Assembly (NCBI GenBank): GCA_942492025.1
Contig: CALODJ010000006.1
Span: 680,713-744,712 of the forward strand
Length of the DNA stretch: 64,000 bases
Direction: 5' to 3'
From: JABDQW01 sp942492025
GTDB lineage: Bacteria > Pseudomonadota > Gammaproteobacteria > SZUA-229
The number at the start of each line of letters is the position of its first letter. The first letter of the stretch is position 1. Below, one piece after another: positions 1 to 8,914 of the stretch. The notes below the pieces were generated by a model. That model was not told the DNA's origin. It saw only the letters and a program-made list of their open reading frames with translations, and searched no databases. The position numbers and the translations under genes are program-made.

Positions 1-1
1 T

Positions 2-3000
2 TTGATTCTGGACGGCGCCATGGGCACCATGATCCAGCGCTGTAATCTGGCAGAAGCTGATTATCGTGGAGAACGGTTTGCCGACTGGCCGCAGGACTTG
101 AAGGGTAATAATGACTTGCTGGTGCTGACCAGGCCCGATGTCATTCGTGATATCCATAGTCGCTATCTCGAAGCGGGCGCCGATATTATTGAGGCCAATA
201 CCTTCAACGCGACGCGCGTTGCTATGGCGGATTACGCCATGGAAGAGCTCAGCTATGAGATCAATGTGGCCGCAGCCAGACTGGCACGTGACACAGCAGA
301 TGCTGCCGAGACAGCGGAAAGGCCGTGTTTCGTTGCCGGTATTCTCGGGCCGACCAATCGCACCTGCTCGATATCACCGGATGTGAATGATCCTGGTTTT
401 CGTAATGTCACCTTCGAGCAGCTGGTCGAGGCCTACGCCGAATCAACCCGGGGGCTGATCGAGGGCGGTGCCGACATCATTCTGATCGAAACCATCTTCG
501 ATACCCTGAATGCGAAGGCAGCGATCTATGCGGTCAAACAGGTTTTCGACGAAGACGACGTCGAACTGCCGATCATGATCTCAGGCACAATTACCGATCA
601 GTCTGGCCGCACCCTGACGGGACAGGTCACCGAGGCCTTTTATAACTCACTGCGCCATGCCGAACCGATTTCGATCGGGCTCAACTGTGCGCTCGGTCCG
701 GATGATCTGCGTCAGTACGTGGAAGAGATGTCACGCATCTCGCAGTATTATGTCTCGGCACATCCGAATGCAGGCTTGCCCAATGAAATGGGCGGCTATG
801 ATCTGGGTGCGGATGACATGGCACGGGCGATTGCTGAATGGGCAGAGAGCGGTTTTCTAAACATTGTCGGTGGCTGTTGCGGCACCACGCCCGATCATAT
901 ACGCGCATTCGCCGAGGCAGTCAAAGACAAACCGCCCAGGCAATTGCCGCAGCTGCCCGTCGAGTGTCGTTTGTCGGGGCTGGAACCCTTTAATATTGGT
1001 GAGGATTCGCTGTTCATCAATGTGGGCGAGCGCACCAATGTTACCGGCTCGGCAAAATTCAAGCGTCTGATCAAGAATGAAGAGTATGAGGAGGCGCTGA
1101 CGGTTGCGCTGCAGCAGGTTGAGGATGGCGCGCAGATCATCGACATCAACATGGATGAGGGCATGCTCGATTCCGAGGCGGTAATGAAGCGCTTCCTCAA
1201 TCTGGTCGCAGCCGAGCCTGATATATCGCGCGTCCCCGTGATGATTGATTCATCAAAATGGGCCGTAATCGAGGCCGGCTTGCGCTGTACCCAGGGTAAG
1301 GGCATTGTCAACTCGATCTCGTTGAAAGAAGGCGAACAGGCATTTATCGAACACGCCAGAAAAATTCGCCGTTACGGTGCGGCGGTTATCGTAATGGCAT
1401 TCGATGAACAGGGACAGGCTGACACCCTTGAGCGCAAAGTTGAGATATGTTCCCGTTCGTACCGGATTCTGACCGAGAATATCGGCTTTCCCGCGGAAGA
1501 CATCATCTTCGATCCAAACATCTTCGCGGTAGCTACCGGCATTGAAGAGCACAACAATTATGCGGTTGATTTCATCGACGCAACGCGCAGGATCAAACAA
1601 ACATTAGCCCATGCCCTGGTTTCAGGTGGCGTCTCCAATGTGTCATTTTCCTTTCGCGGCAACAACCCGGTACGCGAAGCCATTCACTCGGTATTTCTTT
1701 ATCACGCTATTCGCGCCGGTATGGATATGGGCATCGTCAACGCAGGCCAGTTGGCGGTTTACGATGATTTGCCTGCGGAGCTGCGTGAAGCGGTAGAAGA
1801 TGTCATTCTCAACAGAACAGAGCATGCCACTGACCGCCTGATCGACCTTGCACCTGCCTACATGGGAGATGGTACCGCTGTACATATCCGGGAAGACCAG
1901 GCATGGCGCGAAAAACCTGTAAATGACCGACTGGCCCATGCGTTGATCAAAGGTATCACCGAATACATCGAGGAAGACACGGAGGAGGCAAGGCGGCTGG
2001 CTGAACGGCCTTTGCGCGTCATTGAGGGGCCTTTGATGGATGGCATGAACATCGTCGGTGACCTGTTTGGTGAAGGCAAGATGTTCCTGCCGCAGGTGGT
2101 GAAATCGGCTCGGGTAATGAAAAAGGCCGTGGCCTATCTGATGCCGTACCTGGAGGCTGAAAAAGATGCAGCCAGCAGCAGTAGCAACGGCAAGATCCTG
2201 ATGGCGACCGTCAAAGGTGATGTGCATGATATCGGCAAAAATATCGTCGGCGTTGTCCTGCAATGCAACAACTATGAAGTGATTGACCTGGGTGTCATGG
2301 TGCCGGCTGAGAAGATTCTGCGCGAGGCGGAAAAACACCGGGTGGATATCATCGGGCTGTCAGGTTTGATCACACCGTCTCTGGATGAAATGGTCCACAT
2401 GGCAGCGGAAATGCAACGATTGGGTCTGACTATACCTTTGCTGATCGGTGGTGCAACGACATCGCGTATTCATACCGCAGTGAAGATCGAACCAAAATAT
2501 TCCAGTGCGGTTGTCTATGTGCCTGATGCTTCACGGGCTGTGGGCGTTGCCGGTGAACTGCTGAGTAAAGAGCGTGCTGCAGCTTATGTCAGTCGTATCA
2601 AGGATGAATACGCGCAAATGCGAGACGAGCGCGCGCAACGCCAATCGACGAAAAAAACCGTATCATTGCAGCAAGCGCGCGACAATGGTTTTGAAGATGA
2701 CTGGGAAAACTATACTCCGCCAGTACCAACATTTCTTGGGCTGAAAACGTTCGATGGTTATGACCTGGAGGAATTGACTGATTTCATCGACTGGACACCG
2801 TTCTTTCATACCTGGGAGCTGGCCGGTAAGTACCCCAAGATACTGGATGATGAGGTCGTCGGCGAACAGGCGAGGCATTTATTCGCGGATGCACAGACCA
2901 TGCTGAAACAGGTTATCGAGGAGAAATGGTTGACTGCGCGGGCGGTTATCGGCTTTTTTCCGGCCAACAGCTTTGATGATGACATCCTGATTTTCAGCGA

Positions 3001-3637
3001 CGAATCGCGCGATGATGTGGTAGCAGTATTGCATCATTTACGGCAACAGCTGGCGAAGCCGCCACAGCGGCCCAACTGGTGTCTGTCTGACTTCATTGCA
3101 CCGGTAGAGACAGAAATCCGCGACTATATCGGTGCATTCGCGGTTACCACAGGGATGGGTATCGAGGAGCACGTTCAGCGATTCGAGGCCGCCCACGATG
3201 ATTACGACAGTATCATGCTCAAGGCGCTGGCTGATCGCCTGGCGGAAGCGTTCGCCGAGCGCATGCATCAGCGCGTACGCAAGGAGTTCTGGGCTTATGC
3301 AGCCGATGAGAACCTGACCAATGAGGCCCTGATTGGGGAACAATACCAGGGCATCCGACCGGCTCCTGGGTATCCTGCATGCCCGGATCACACTGAAAAA
3401 CAGACACTTTGGGAGCTGATCGAGCCGGACAAGCATGCTGGAATCGCTCTCACTGAAAGCTATGCGATGCTACCGGCTGCATCGGTCTCTGGCTGGTATT
3501 TCTCACACCCGCAATCTCGTTATTTTGGTACCGGCAAAGTATCGCGTGATCAGGTAGAGGACTACGCGGAGCGAAAAAACTTAAGCCTCGAAGAAGCCGA
3601 GCGTTGGCTGGCACCGGTGCTGGGCTATGACACCTGA
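2..3637 (+). CDS. metH: Methionine synthase, cobalamin-dependent (5'-truncated by window edge)
   Basis: Transfers a methyl group from 5-methyltetrahydrofolate via cobalamin to homocysteine, making methionine in the cytoplasm. The frame is open at the first base. The visible protein begins at ILDGAMGTMIQ, which lies about 15-20 residues into known MetH proteins, so the true start is upstream of the window. Domains in order: homocysteine-binding barrel (about 1-310) with zinc-ligand cysteines in GLNCALG and GGCCGTT; pterin-binding barrel (about 330-620); cobalamin cap and B12 domain with the cobalt-ligand motif DVHDIG near residue 740; S-adenosylmethionine-binding reactivation domain (about 890-1211), with RPAPGYPACPDHTEK near residue 1120. 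The visible 1211 residues are close to full length for the family. No operon partner is visible, and the next gene is 676 bp away. Confidence 0.97.
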   Translation: MILDGAMGTMIQRCNLAEADYRGERFADWPQDLKGNNDLLVLTRPDVIRDIHSRYLEAGADIIEANTFNATRVAMADYAMEELSYEINVAAARLARDTADAAETAERPCFVAGILGPTNRTCSISPDVNDPGFRNVTFEQLVEAYAESTRGLIEGGADIILIETIFDTLNAKAAIYAVKQVFDEDDVELPIMISGTITDQSGRTLTGQVTEAFYNSLRHAEPISIGLNCALGPDDLRQYVEEMSRISQYYVSAHPNAGLPNEMGGYDLGADDMARAIAEWAESGFLNIVGGCCGTTPDHIRAFAEAVKDKPPRQLPQLPVECRLSGLEPFNIGEDSLFINVGERTNVTGSAKFKRLIKNEEYEEALTVALQQVEDGAQIIDINMDEGMLDSEAVMKRFLNLVAAEPDISRVPVMIDSSKWAVIEAGLRCTQGKGIVNSISLKEGEQAFIEHARKIRRYGAAVIVMAFDEQGQADTLERKVEICSRSYRILTENIGFPAEDIIFDPNIFAVATGIEEHNNYAVDFIDATRRIKQTLAHALVSGGVSNVSFSFRGNNPVREAIHSVFLYHAIRAGMDMGIVNAGQLAVYDDLPAELREAVEDVILNRTEHATDRLIDLAPAYMGDGTAVHIREDQAWREKPVNDRLAHALIKGITEYIEEDTEEARRLAERPLRVIEGPLMDGMNIVGDLFGEGKMFLPQVVKSARVMKKAVAYLMPYLEAEKDAASSSSNGKILMATVKGDVHDIGKNIVGVVLQCNNYEVIDLGVMVPAEKILREAEKHRVDIIGLSGLITPSLDEMVHMAAEMQRLGLTIPLLIGGATTSRIHTAVKIEPKYSSAVVYVPDASRAVGVAGELLSKERAAAYVSRIKDEYAQMRDERAQRQSTKKTVSLQQARDNGFEDDWENYTPPVPTFLGLKTFDGYDLEELTDFIDWTPFFHTWELAGKYPKILDDEVVGEQARHLFADAQTMLKQVIEEKWLTARAVIGFFPANSFDDDILIFSDESRDDVVAVLHHLRQQLAKPPQRPNWCLSDFIAPVETEIRDYIGAFAVTTGMGIEEHVQRFEAAHDDYDSIMLKALADRLAEAFAERMHQRVRKEFWAYAADENLTNEALIGEQYQGIRPAPGYPACPDHTEKQTLWELIEPDKHAGIALTESYAMLPAASVSGWYFSHPQSRYFGTGKVSRDQVEDYAERKNLSLEEAERWLAPVLGYDT

Positions 3638-3914
3638 ATGTCGGTATATCTGACGATGGCGTTTACTAGCTAACTTTCTGAATAAATTGATAAAAATAAA
3701 ACGGCTAAACAAGCTGTATGCGAATATCCGATTGCTAGTGTCGCAATTGCTTACAAACTCATCCAGAGTCCCTGCATGATGTGGGTATGGTTAGCATTAA
3801 AAATCAATGGCTTACAAACTTGGCAGGGTAAATGCAATAGATATTTCACATTTTCCCTGTTTCTTTCGCAGCGGATGGAACACCCAGGGTACGATGCTAG
3901 ACTCTCTCACCTTT

Positions 3915-3944
3915 ATGCTGGCGTATTTTTGCCAGCATTTTTTT
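3915..3944 (+). terminator. Intrinsic terminator downstream of metH
   Basis: Perfect 8-bp stem ATGCTGGC/GCCAGCAT (3915-3922 and 3931-3938) with an 8-nt loop, followed directly by a run of T. It ends either metH or a short RNA transcribed between metH and this point. Confidence 0.8.
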
Positions 3945-4259
3945 AGTCATAAAATATTTTTTGAACGCAAGATTCTGATATGCAAAGTTTTGTATTGCCT
4001 GTGGATAACTTTGTGGACAGATTTTCACCCTGCTGATGATTTTGGCGTTTTGGGTGTTTTTTATTAGCATGTTTTACAGTTATCTGTAAGTCAAATAATG
4101 TAAATTAAAACAAGAATTTATATAATTTTACAATATACTTATTGACAGAATTATTCCATAATGCTCCGCTAATATAGCTGATTACACGGCCAGGATCCGC
4201 CTGTGTAAAACACGCCTGAACGTCCTGCTTTATTCTGATTTGTGGATAAAGTTATCGGA

Positions 4260-4287
4260 TTGTACACTTGATTCAACAGCTTATAAT
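4260..4287 (+). promoter_or_regulatory. Sigma-70-type promoter for uup
   Basis: TTGTAC at 4260-4265 (-35-like), a 16-bp spacer and a perfect TATAAT at 4282-4287. Transcription would start near 4294, giving a leader of about 20 nt before the uup ATG at 4314. The leader shows no strong Shine-Dalgarno sequence. Confidence 0.55.
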
Positions 4288-4313
4288 CTTGCTTCCATTC
4301 ATGTACCCGATCT

Positions 4314-6206
4314 ATGCCAATACTTCGTTTACGTAACATCAGTGTCAGCTTCGGTGGCCCAGCTATCCTGGAGAATATCAGCTTGTCTATTGACTCTGGC
4401 GAGCGTGTCTGCTTGCTCGGTAGAAACGGCATGGGTAAATCGACCCTGATGAAAGTCATCACGGGTGCGGTCCAGCCTGACAGCGGAGAGATCGAACGCC
4501 AGCAAGGTCTGATCATCGCGAAGCTGGATCAGCAGGTCGATATTGGAGAGGGTGGCTCGGTGTTTGATGTGGTGGCGGCGGGATTGGGTGAATCGGCAAA
4601 CCTGTTGCAGGCTTTTCATCAGGCCGTTCAAAAAATGGCGAGCGCGCACAGTGAACAAGCGGCAGCCGAGCTTGAAAAAGCGCAGCACGCGGTGGAGGCG
4701 GCAGGTGCATGGCAACTGAACCGGCAGGTTGAGGCGATACTCAGCCGTATGCAGCTCGATAGTGATGCGGATGTCGCGATAATGTCGGGTGGCATGAAAC
4801 GGCGTGTGTTGCTTTCCAGGGCGCTGATTCAGGAGCCTGATCTGTTACTGCTGGATGAGCCGACCAATCATCTCGATATCTCCACCATTGCATGGCTGGA
4901 GCAGCAGTTACTGGATTACCGTGGTGCGATACTGTTCATTACCCACGATCGGGCGTTTCTACGCCGCCTGGCGACGCGCATTATCGATCTTGATCGTGGC
5001 GGATTGAAAAGCTACCCGGGTGACTATCAGACTTTTCTGCATCGCAAAGAGGAATTCCTGAAGGCGGAAATGGAAGCCAATGCACGCTTCGATAAAAAGC
5101 TGGCACAGGAAGAAATCTGGATTCGGCAAGGAATAAAGGCACGGCGCACGCGCAACGAGGGCAGGGTGCGAGCCTTGCAGAAGATGCGCAAGCAGCGCCA
5201 CCAACGCAAGGAGCACATCGGTAATGCATCGATGAAGATCGCCACGGCGGAACGCTCTGGTAAACTGGTTGTGGAGGCTGACAGTGTCAGCTTCAACTAC
5301 CAGGGTAAGACCCTGATCAGGGATTTCAGCGCGTTGATTTTACGTGGTGACCGCATCGGTGTAATCGGTCCAAATGGTGTCGGTAAGACCACATTGCTGC
5401 ATATCTTGCTGGGTGAGCTCAAGCCGCATCGGGGCAGGATAAAGTACGGAACCCATCTGGCTGTTGCCTATTTCGATCAAATGAAAGCGCAGCTCGACGA
5501 GCAGGCCACGGTTATCGATAATGTTTCGCATGGGCGTGAGCGAATTGATATCAATGGGCAGTCAAGACATATCATCGGTTACTTGCAGGACTTTCTATTC
5601 GCGCCGGAACGGGCACGTTCACCGGTAAAGTCATTGTCAGGCGGTGAGCGCAGTCGCTTGATGCTGGCTCGTCTATTTTCACAGCCCGCCAACGTGCTGG
5701 TGCTCGATGAACCGACCAATGATCTCGACATCGAAACCCTCGAGCTGCTTGAGGAACTTCTGCTCGAGTACAATGGTACCGTACTGCTGGTGAGCCATGA
5801 CCGCGAATTTCTCAACAATGTTGTTACCAGCACCCTGGTTTTCGAAGGCGATGGCAAGGTTGCCGAGTTTGTCGGCGGTTACGACGACTGGGTCAGGCAG
5901 CGCACGATAGACCCGTTTCGACAGACACCCGTAAATCAGGCTGTGGTAAAAAAATCCACAGTAGGAAAACCTAAGAAACCAAGAAAACGTAGCTACAAAG
6001 ATCAGCGCGAACTTGACAGCCTGCCAGAAAAAATTGAAAGGCTGGAAACGAAAATACAGCAGCTCACCGACGAAATGAGCCGGCCTGAATTTTTCCAGCA
6101 GGACAGGGATGAGATCGTGAATTTGCAGCAGCAGCTTGAGCGTGCAAATAGCGATCTGGAGGTTTGCTTTGAACGCTGGGAGCAGCTGGAGTCAGTCGAG
6201 TTCTGA
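4314..6206 (+). CDS. uup: ABC-F ATPase Uup
   Basis: Soluble ABC-F family ATPase without membrane segments. Members act on the ribosome or on branched DNA intermediates, and Uup is linked to transposon precise excision. Two ABC modules are present. The first has Walker A GRNGMGKST (about residue 37), signature SGGMKRR and Walker B LLLDEPTNHLD. The second has Walker A GPNGVGKTT (about 348), signature SGGERSR and Walker B LVLDEPTNDLD. A positively charged linker separates them. The last ~90 residues are Lys-rich then coiled-coil, as in the DNA-binding C-terminal domain of Uup. At 630 aa the length fits Uup (635 in E. coli). It is transcribed alone. Confidence 0.93.
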   Translation: MPILRLRNISVSFGGPAILENISLSIDSGERVCLLGRNGMGKSTLMKVITGAVQPDSGEIERQQGLIIAKLDQQVDIGEGGSVFDVVAAGLGESANLLQAFHQAVQKMASAHSEQAAAELEKAQHAVEAAGAWQLNRQVEAILSRMQLDSDADVAIMSGGMKRRVLLSRALIQEPDLLLLDEPTNHLDISTIAWLEQQLLDYRGAILFITHDRAFLRRLATRIIDLDRGGLKSYPGDYQTFLHRKEEFLKAEMEANARFDKKLAQEEIWIRQGIKARRTRNEGRVRALQKMRKQRHQRKEHIGNASMKIATAERSGKLVVEADSVSFNYQGKTLIRDFSALILRGDRIGVIGPNGVGKTTLLHILLGELKPHRGRIKYGTHLAVAYFDQMKAQLDEQATVIDNVSHGRERIDINGQSRHIIGYLQDFLFAPERARSPVKSLSGGERSRLMLARLFSQPANVLVLDEPTNDLDIETLELLEELLLEYNGTVLLVSHDREFLNNVVTSTLVFEGDGKVAEFVGGYDDWVRQRTIDPFRQTPVNQAVVKKSTVGKPKKPRKRSYKDQRELDSLPEKIERLETKIQQLTDEMSRPEFFQQDRDEIVNLQQQLERANSDLEVCFERWEQLESVEF

Positions 6207-6374
6207 TCTGGCAACATGACAATCTGCACGACTCATGCTGTCATTGTCTGTCAGGCTCAATTCAGACCTTTCTACATAATTGCCAACAGTTGTGAACTGC
6301 TTCAAGCTTGCACCGGGAGGATTCCGTTAAACTGCGCTAATATCACTCCAGGTGCAATCCAGCGGGCAGCGACT

Positions 6375-7208
6375 ATGTTAACTCCGGCATTCAGGCCTTT
6401 TCTCTCTGCAATAACAATTCTCATTATCATTGCTGCTGTTGCTGTTGCTGTTGAGGCTGAAGGATTCAAGGGCAAACTGATCAAGGTCAATGGGCAAGCC
6501 ACCATCATTGATGCCAACGGTCAGCGTGTTACTGTTGATAAGCCCGGGGATATTGTCAGGGTGACGGACACGATTGAGACAGCAACAGACGCTAGCGCGG
6601 TTGTCAGCTTCAATGATGGCACGCTGTCCATACTGGACCAGGAGAGCCGTTTACGGGTCGAGAAGACCGGCTGGCTGTCCCACGTCGGGGGTAAAATTTA
6701 TTTCACTTATAGAAAGATATTTGGTGAAAGCCGTCGGGTCAAAACCCGATTCGCGATACTGGGGATACGCGGCACGACATTTATTGTCCATGATATCGGC
6801 GATAGCCAGGGCATTGCTCTAGCGGAAGGTCTACTGGATATTCAGACACCCGGTGCGGCCTTCGAAATCCACAGGCAGGCGCAACTTGACCAATTCGGCG
6901 CATTCAAACAGCAGTCACGGCAACAGCGGGAAGCCGTACAGCAGGCCTTTAATGAATACAAGCAAGCTTTGAAGCGAGATTTCATTGAATTCAAGAAAAG
7001 TTTCAGGTTGCAGGCAAACCGTGTTGTTCGATTCGAGGGTAATCGTGTAGAAGAACGTCGTATCGATGATGCTATAAAAGCCGAATTCGAATATTTTGAA
7101 TCCATTGCCGGAGAATTGCTGGACGAGTTCCGCGAACAGTCTAGCCCGCATTTCTTACCAGGATCACGGGAGCAGGCGCAGGATTCGTATTCGAAAGCGC
7201 CGCAATAG
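6375..7208 (+). CDS. Exported FecR-domain protein with a repeat-encoded C-terminus
   Basis: Start ATG 6375 is chosen because it gives a good signal peptide (hydrophobic stretch ending in AVAVEAEG); the frame extends upstream to 6216, but that part looks untranslated. Mature residues about 30-150 match the FecR periplasmic domain (VNGQATIID, VTDTIETATDASAVVSFNDGT, GIRGTTFIV). In this stand-alone form, without a sigma factor or TonB receptor nearby, FecR domains are common in exported proteins of unknown role. After the domain comes a charged helical region (about 165-255). The last ~21 residues (from SPHFLPGS) and the TAG stop are encoded by the inserted repeat element that begins at 7141, so the native C-terminus has been replaced. 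278 aa. Confidence 0.8.
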   Translation: MLTPAFRPFLSAITILIIIAAVAVAVEAEGFKGKLIKVNGQATIIDANGQRVTVDKPGDIVRVTDTIETATDASAVVSFNDGTLSILDQESRLRVEKTGWLSHVGGKIYFTYRKIFGESRRVKTRFAILGIRGTTFIVHDIGDSQGIALAEGLLDIQTPGAAFEIHRQAQLDQFGAFKQQSRQQREAVQQAFNEYKQALKRDFIEFKKSFRLQANRVVRFEGNRVEERRIDDAIKAEFEYFESIAGELLDEFREQSSPHFLPGSREQAQDSYSKAPQ

Positions 7209-7435
7209 CTTGGGCGAAGCGGCCGTAGGGTGCGCCGTGCGCACCGAAACAGCCCAGCACACTGAGGATTCACGGTGCGCACGGCGCACCCTACGATCTC
7301 ATGCAAACCAAGACCAGCCTGAACCGTGATAGGCAGGCTTGAATAGCACACTGTATTTTTAATCATCGGAGCTTCACTCCAAAAAACCAATGCCTTACCA
7401 GTATTCCACGCCGCCTGGTGAGAAATGCGGGCTAG
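7141..7435. mobile_element. MITE-like element, copy 1 (295 bp)
   Basis: Bounded by CTAG on both sides, with terminal inverted repeats AGCCCGCATTTCTTACCAGG and CCTGGTGAGAAATGCGGGCT. The interior is nearly the same as copy 2 (16744-17058) and as copy 3 in reverse orientation (58355-58601). It encodes no transposase. It carries a nested palindromic module at 7225-7294 and lacks about 25 bp present in copy 2. The family name MITE is an inference from the terminal repeats, the multiple copies and the CTAG flanks, which would fit a TA or CTAG target duplication. Confidence 0.85.
7225..7294. repeat. Nested GTGCGCAC palindromic repeat, copy A
   Basis: Inverted arms GTAGGGTGCGCCGTGCGCAC and GTGCGCACGGCGCACCCTAC enclose a ~30-bp loop. 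The same 70-bp module is in MITE copy 2 (16848-16917) and stands alone at 60235-60310, but is missing from MITE copy 3. It is therefore a separate repeat nested in the MITE. Confidence 0.85.
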
Positions 7436-7513
7436 TCAACACCGGGAACAACCGGCGCGCGAACAGAGCCTTGAGGAAGAGGATTTCTAGCCCGCAACAG
7501 CTGTTTTTCTTCG

Positions 7514-8431
7514 TTAATCAAAGGTCAACTCAGGAAAACCCGCATTACCCTGAACACCGCCGGTATGAACGGCAACGATACGTGTGCCTTTGGCGAATTT
7601 ACCTTTGTTGATCAGGTCGAACAGACCATACAGCATCTTGCCGGTGTAGACGACATCGAGTTCGATACCAAAGTCTGATTTAAACTGCTTGATGAATGCG
7701 AATAATGCTGCAGTGGTCCTGGCGTAGCCACCGAAATGATAGCTATTTTCAATATTCCAGTTTTGTGAGGTGGCTAGACCGCTCTCAAAGAGCAGTGTGC
7801 TGACATCACGCTTGAGAAAATCCGCGCCCTTGAGTACCGCAAAACCGACGGCATGCTGACCAGAATTCAATGCGCTCACGATGCCGGCCAACGTGGCCCC
7901 CGTGCCACTGGGAACAGTGATGACATCGAAGGCGGCATCGATATCTGTGACGATCTCGGCGCAGCCTTTCAGTGCCAGGTCGTTACTGCCCCCTTCCGGC
8001 AGCAGATAAAAGTCGCCATAGCATTGATGCAGTTGCTCAATAAACGCTACCGAGTCTTTGTTACGATAGGTGATTCGGTCTACAAACCTGATTTGCATGC
8101 CACAGTCGTGGGCAAATTGTAGTGTGTTGTTGAGTCTGTTGCTGAAGTCACCCCTGATAAGGCCGATCGTGTTGAATCCAAAGCGCTTACCTGCGGCTGC
8201 AGTGGCCGCAATGTGGTTCGACCAGGCGCCACCGAAAGTGAGGAGGGTTGATTTGTTTTCCGTTCTGGCCTGAACCAGATTGTATTTCAGCTTGCGCCAC
8301 TTGTTACCGCCAAGAATCGGGTCTGCGAGGTCTTCGCGTTTCACGCACAGTGAAACGCCTGCTGTGTCCAGCAGGCGTGATTCAATTTTTTGAAGAGGTG
8401 TTTGTTTGGATGAAAATGCAATCGAGTTCAG
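7514..8431 (-). CDS. PLP-dependent D-cysteine desulfhydrase / ACC deaminase family protein
   Basis: Pyridoxal-phosphate enzyme of the DcyD/ACC-deaminase fold: GGNKWRKLKYN carries the PLP lysine, GGAWSNHIAATAAAGK binds phosphate, and PSGTGATLAGI is the glycine loop. Members release H2S, pyruvate and ammonia from D-cysteine or act on related amino acids; the exact substrate cannot be read from sequence. The first ordinary start codon (GTG, 8344) gives 276 aa but omits the family's conserved N-terminus. That N-terminus (TPLQKIESRLLDTAGVSLC) is encoded just upstream in the same frame. No ATG, GTG or TTG lies between it and an upstream in-frame stop. The best candidate is a CTG at 8431-8429 that overlaps the TGA of the preceding gene (CTGA). 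I list the extended form (305 aa); the start is uncertain. Confidence 0.8.
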   Translation of the reverse strand: MNSIAFSSKQTPLQKIESRLLDTAGVSLCVKREDLADPILGGNKWRKLKYNLVQARTENKSTLLTFGGAWSNHIAATAAAGKRFGFNTIGLIRGDFSNRLNNTLQFAHDCGMQIRFVDRITYRNKDSVAFIEQLHQCYGDFYLLPEGGSNDLALKGCAEIVTDIDAAFDVITVPSGTGATLAGIVSALNSGQHAVGFAVLKGADFLKRDVSTLLFESGLATSQNWNIENSYHFGGYARTTAALFAFIKQFKSDFGIELDVVYTGKMLYGLFDLINKGKFAKGTRIVAVHTGGVQGNAGFPELTFD

Positions 8432-8820
8432 CGTTTTTCTACCACATGAATGACTCTCGAGTGTTCAAAGAATACAACACGGTCTGCGTATGTCCAGCGG
8501 GTGATAGGCGGCTCGCCAATGCTCGGTGATATATCAACAGGACGGCCGAGCTCATTCTGCACCTTGTCCATCGACATGCCACGTCTGGGAAAATCGAGCG
8601 GATTGATGATGATGGTATCGCCGGGCTGCAATTCAAGCACATCACCGGTAACCTGTTCGACTACGGCAGTTTCTGTGGCGGTCTCGGCTTGCGCAGGTTC
8701 GAGAATCAGCATCGGTTCTTCCTCGACCGGAGCGTCAGGTCGCTCTGCCATGGCCGGGCGTTCGGCCATAGCGATGGTCGGAGACATCAGCCCGAATAGG
8801 ATTATTATTTTTTTAATCAT
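8428..8820 (-). CDS. Small exported protein with BamE/SmpA-like C-terminus
   Basis: 130 aa with a signal peptide ending near AMAERP, followed by an acidic, Pro/Glu-rich linker and a compact C-terminal domain. The pattern GMSMDKVQNELGRP...RWTYADRVVFFEHSRVIHVV recalls the BamE/SmpA/OmlA fold (a GM-x-KxxVxxxLG helix and a W-x-Y strand), so an envelope location is likely. The N-terminal region has a short internal repeat (AERPAMAERPDAP). The stop codon overlaps a possible CTG start of the downstream PLP enzyme, suggesting translational coupling. Function unknown. Confidence 0.65.
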   Translation of the reverse strand: MIKKIIILFGLMSPTIAMAERPAMAERPDAPVEEEPMLILEPAQAETATETAVVEQVTGDVLELQPGDTIIINPLDFPRRGMSMDKVQNELGRPVDISPSIGEPPITRWTYADRVVFFEHSRVIHVVEKR

Positions 8821-8874
8821 AACTCCCTCGTCGCAATTATGCGCAGTGCTAATCAGATTGTAGCAGCTGTCAGG

Positions 8875-8895
8875 AAAAATGCGGGCTTACCCGCA
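8875..8895 (-). terminator. Intrinsic terminator of fabB
   Basis: On the minus strand the stem TGCGGG-TAAG-CCCGCA is followed by TTTTT, just after the fabB stop. The hairpin coincides with a dispersed repeat (CCCGCATATTGCACAAAGG), so the repeat appears to serve as the terminator. Confidence 0.65.
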
Positions 8896-8914
8896 TATTG
8901 CACAAAGGCGGACG

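Larger units (their letters stand above)
3638..4313. other. AT-rich intergenic region of 676 bp
   Basis: No convincing protein gene. The stretch is much richer in A+T than the flanking genes. It contains a clear intrinsic terminator at 3915-3944, about 280 bp past the metH stop, and a promoter for uup near its right end. The distance from metH to the terminator, and two copies of CTTACAAAC (around 3749 and 3815), leave room for a short untranslated RNA ending at the terminator, but no known RNA family was recognised. The only longer frame (3807-4067) runs through the terminator and has no ribosome-binding site. Confidence 0.5.

Noticed and set aside
3807..4067. 86-residue open frame in the metH-uup gap
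   Set aside because: It crosses the clear terminator at 3915-3944, has no ribosome-binding site and no recognisable composition.
6216..6374. N-terminal extension of the FecR-domain protein
   Set aside because: The signal peptide is encoded from ATG 6375. The extension would put 53 unconserved residues before it.
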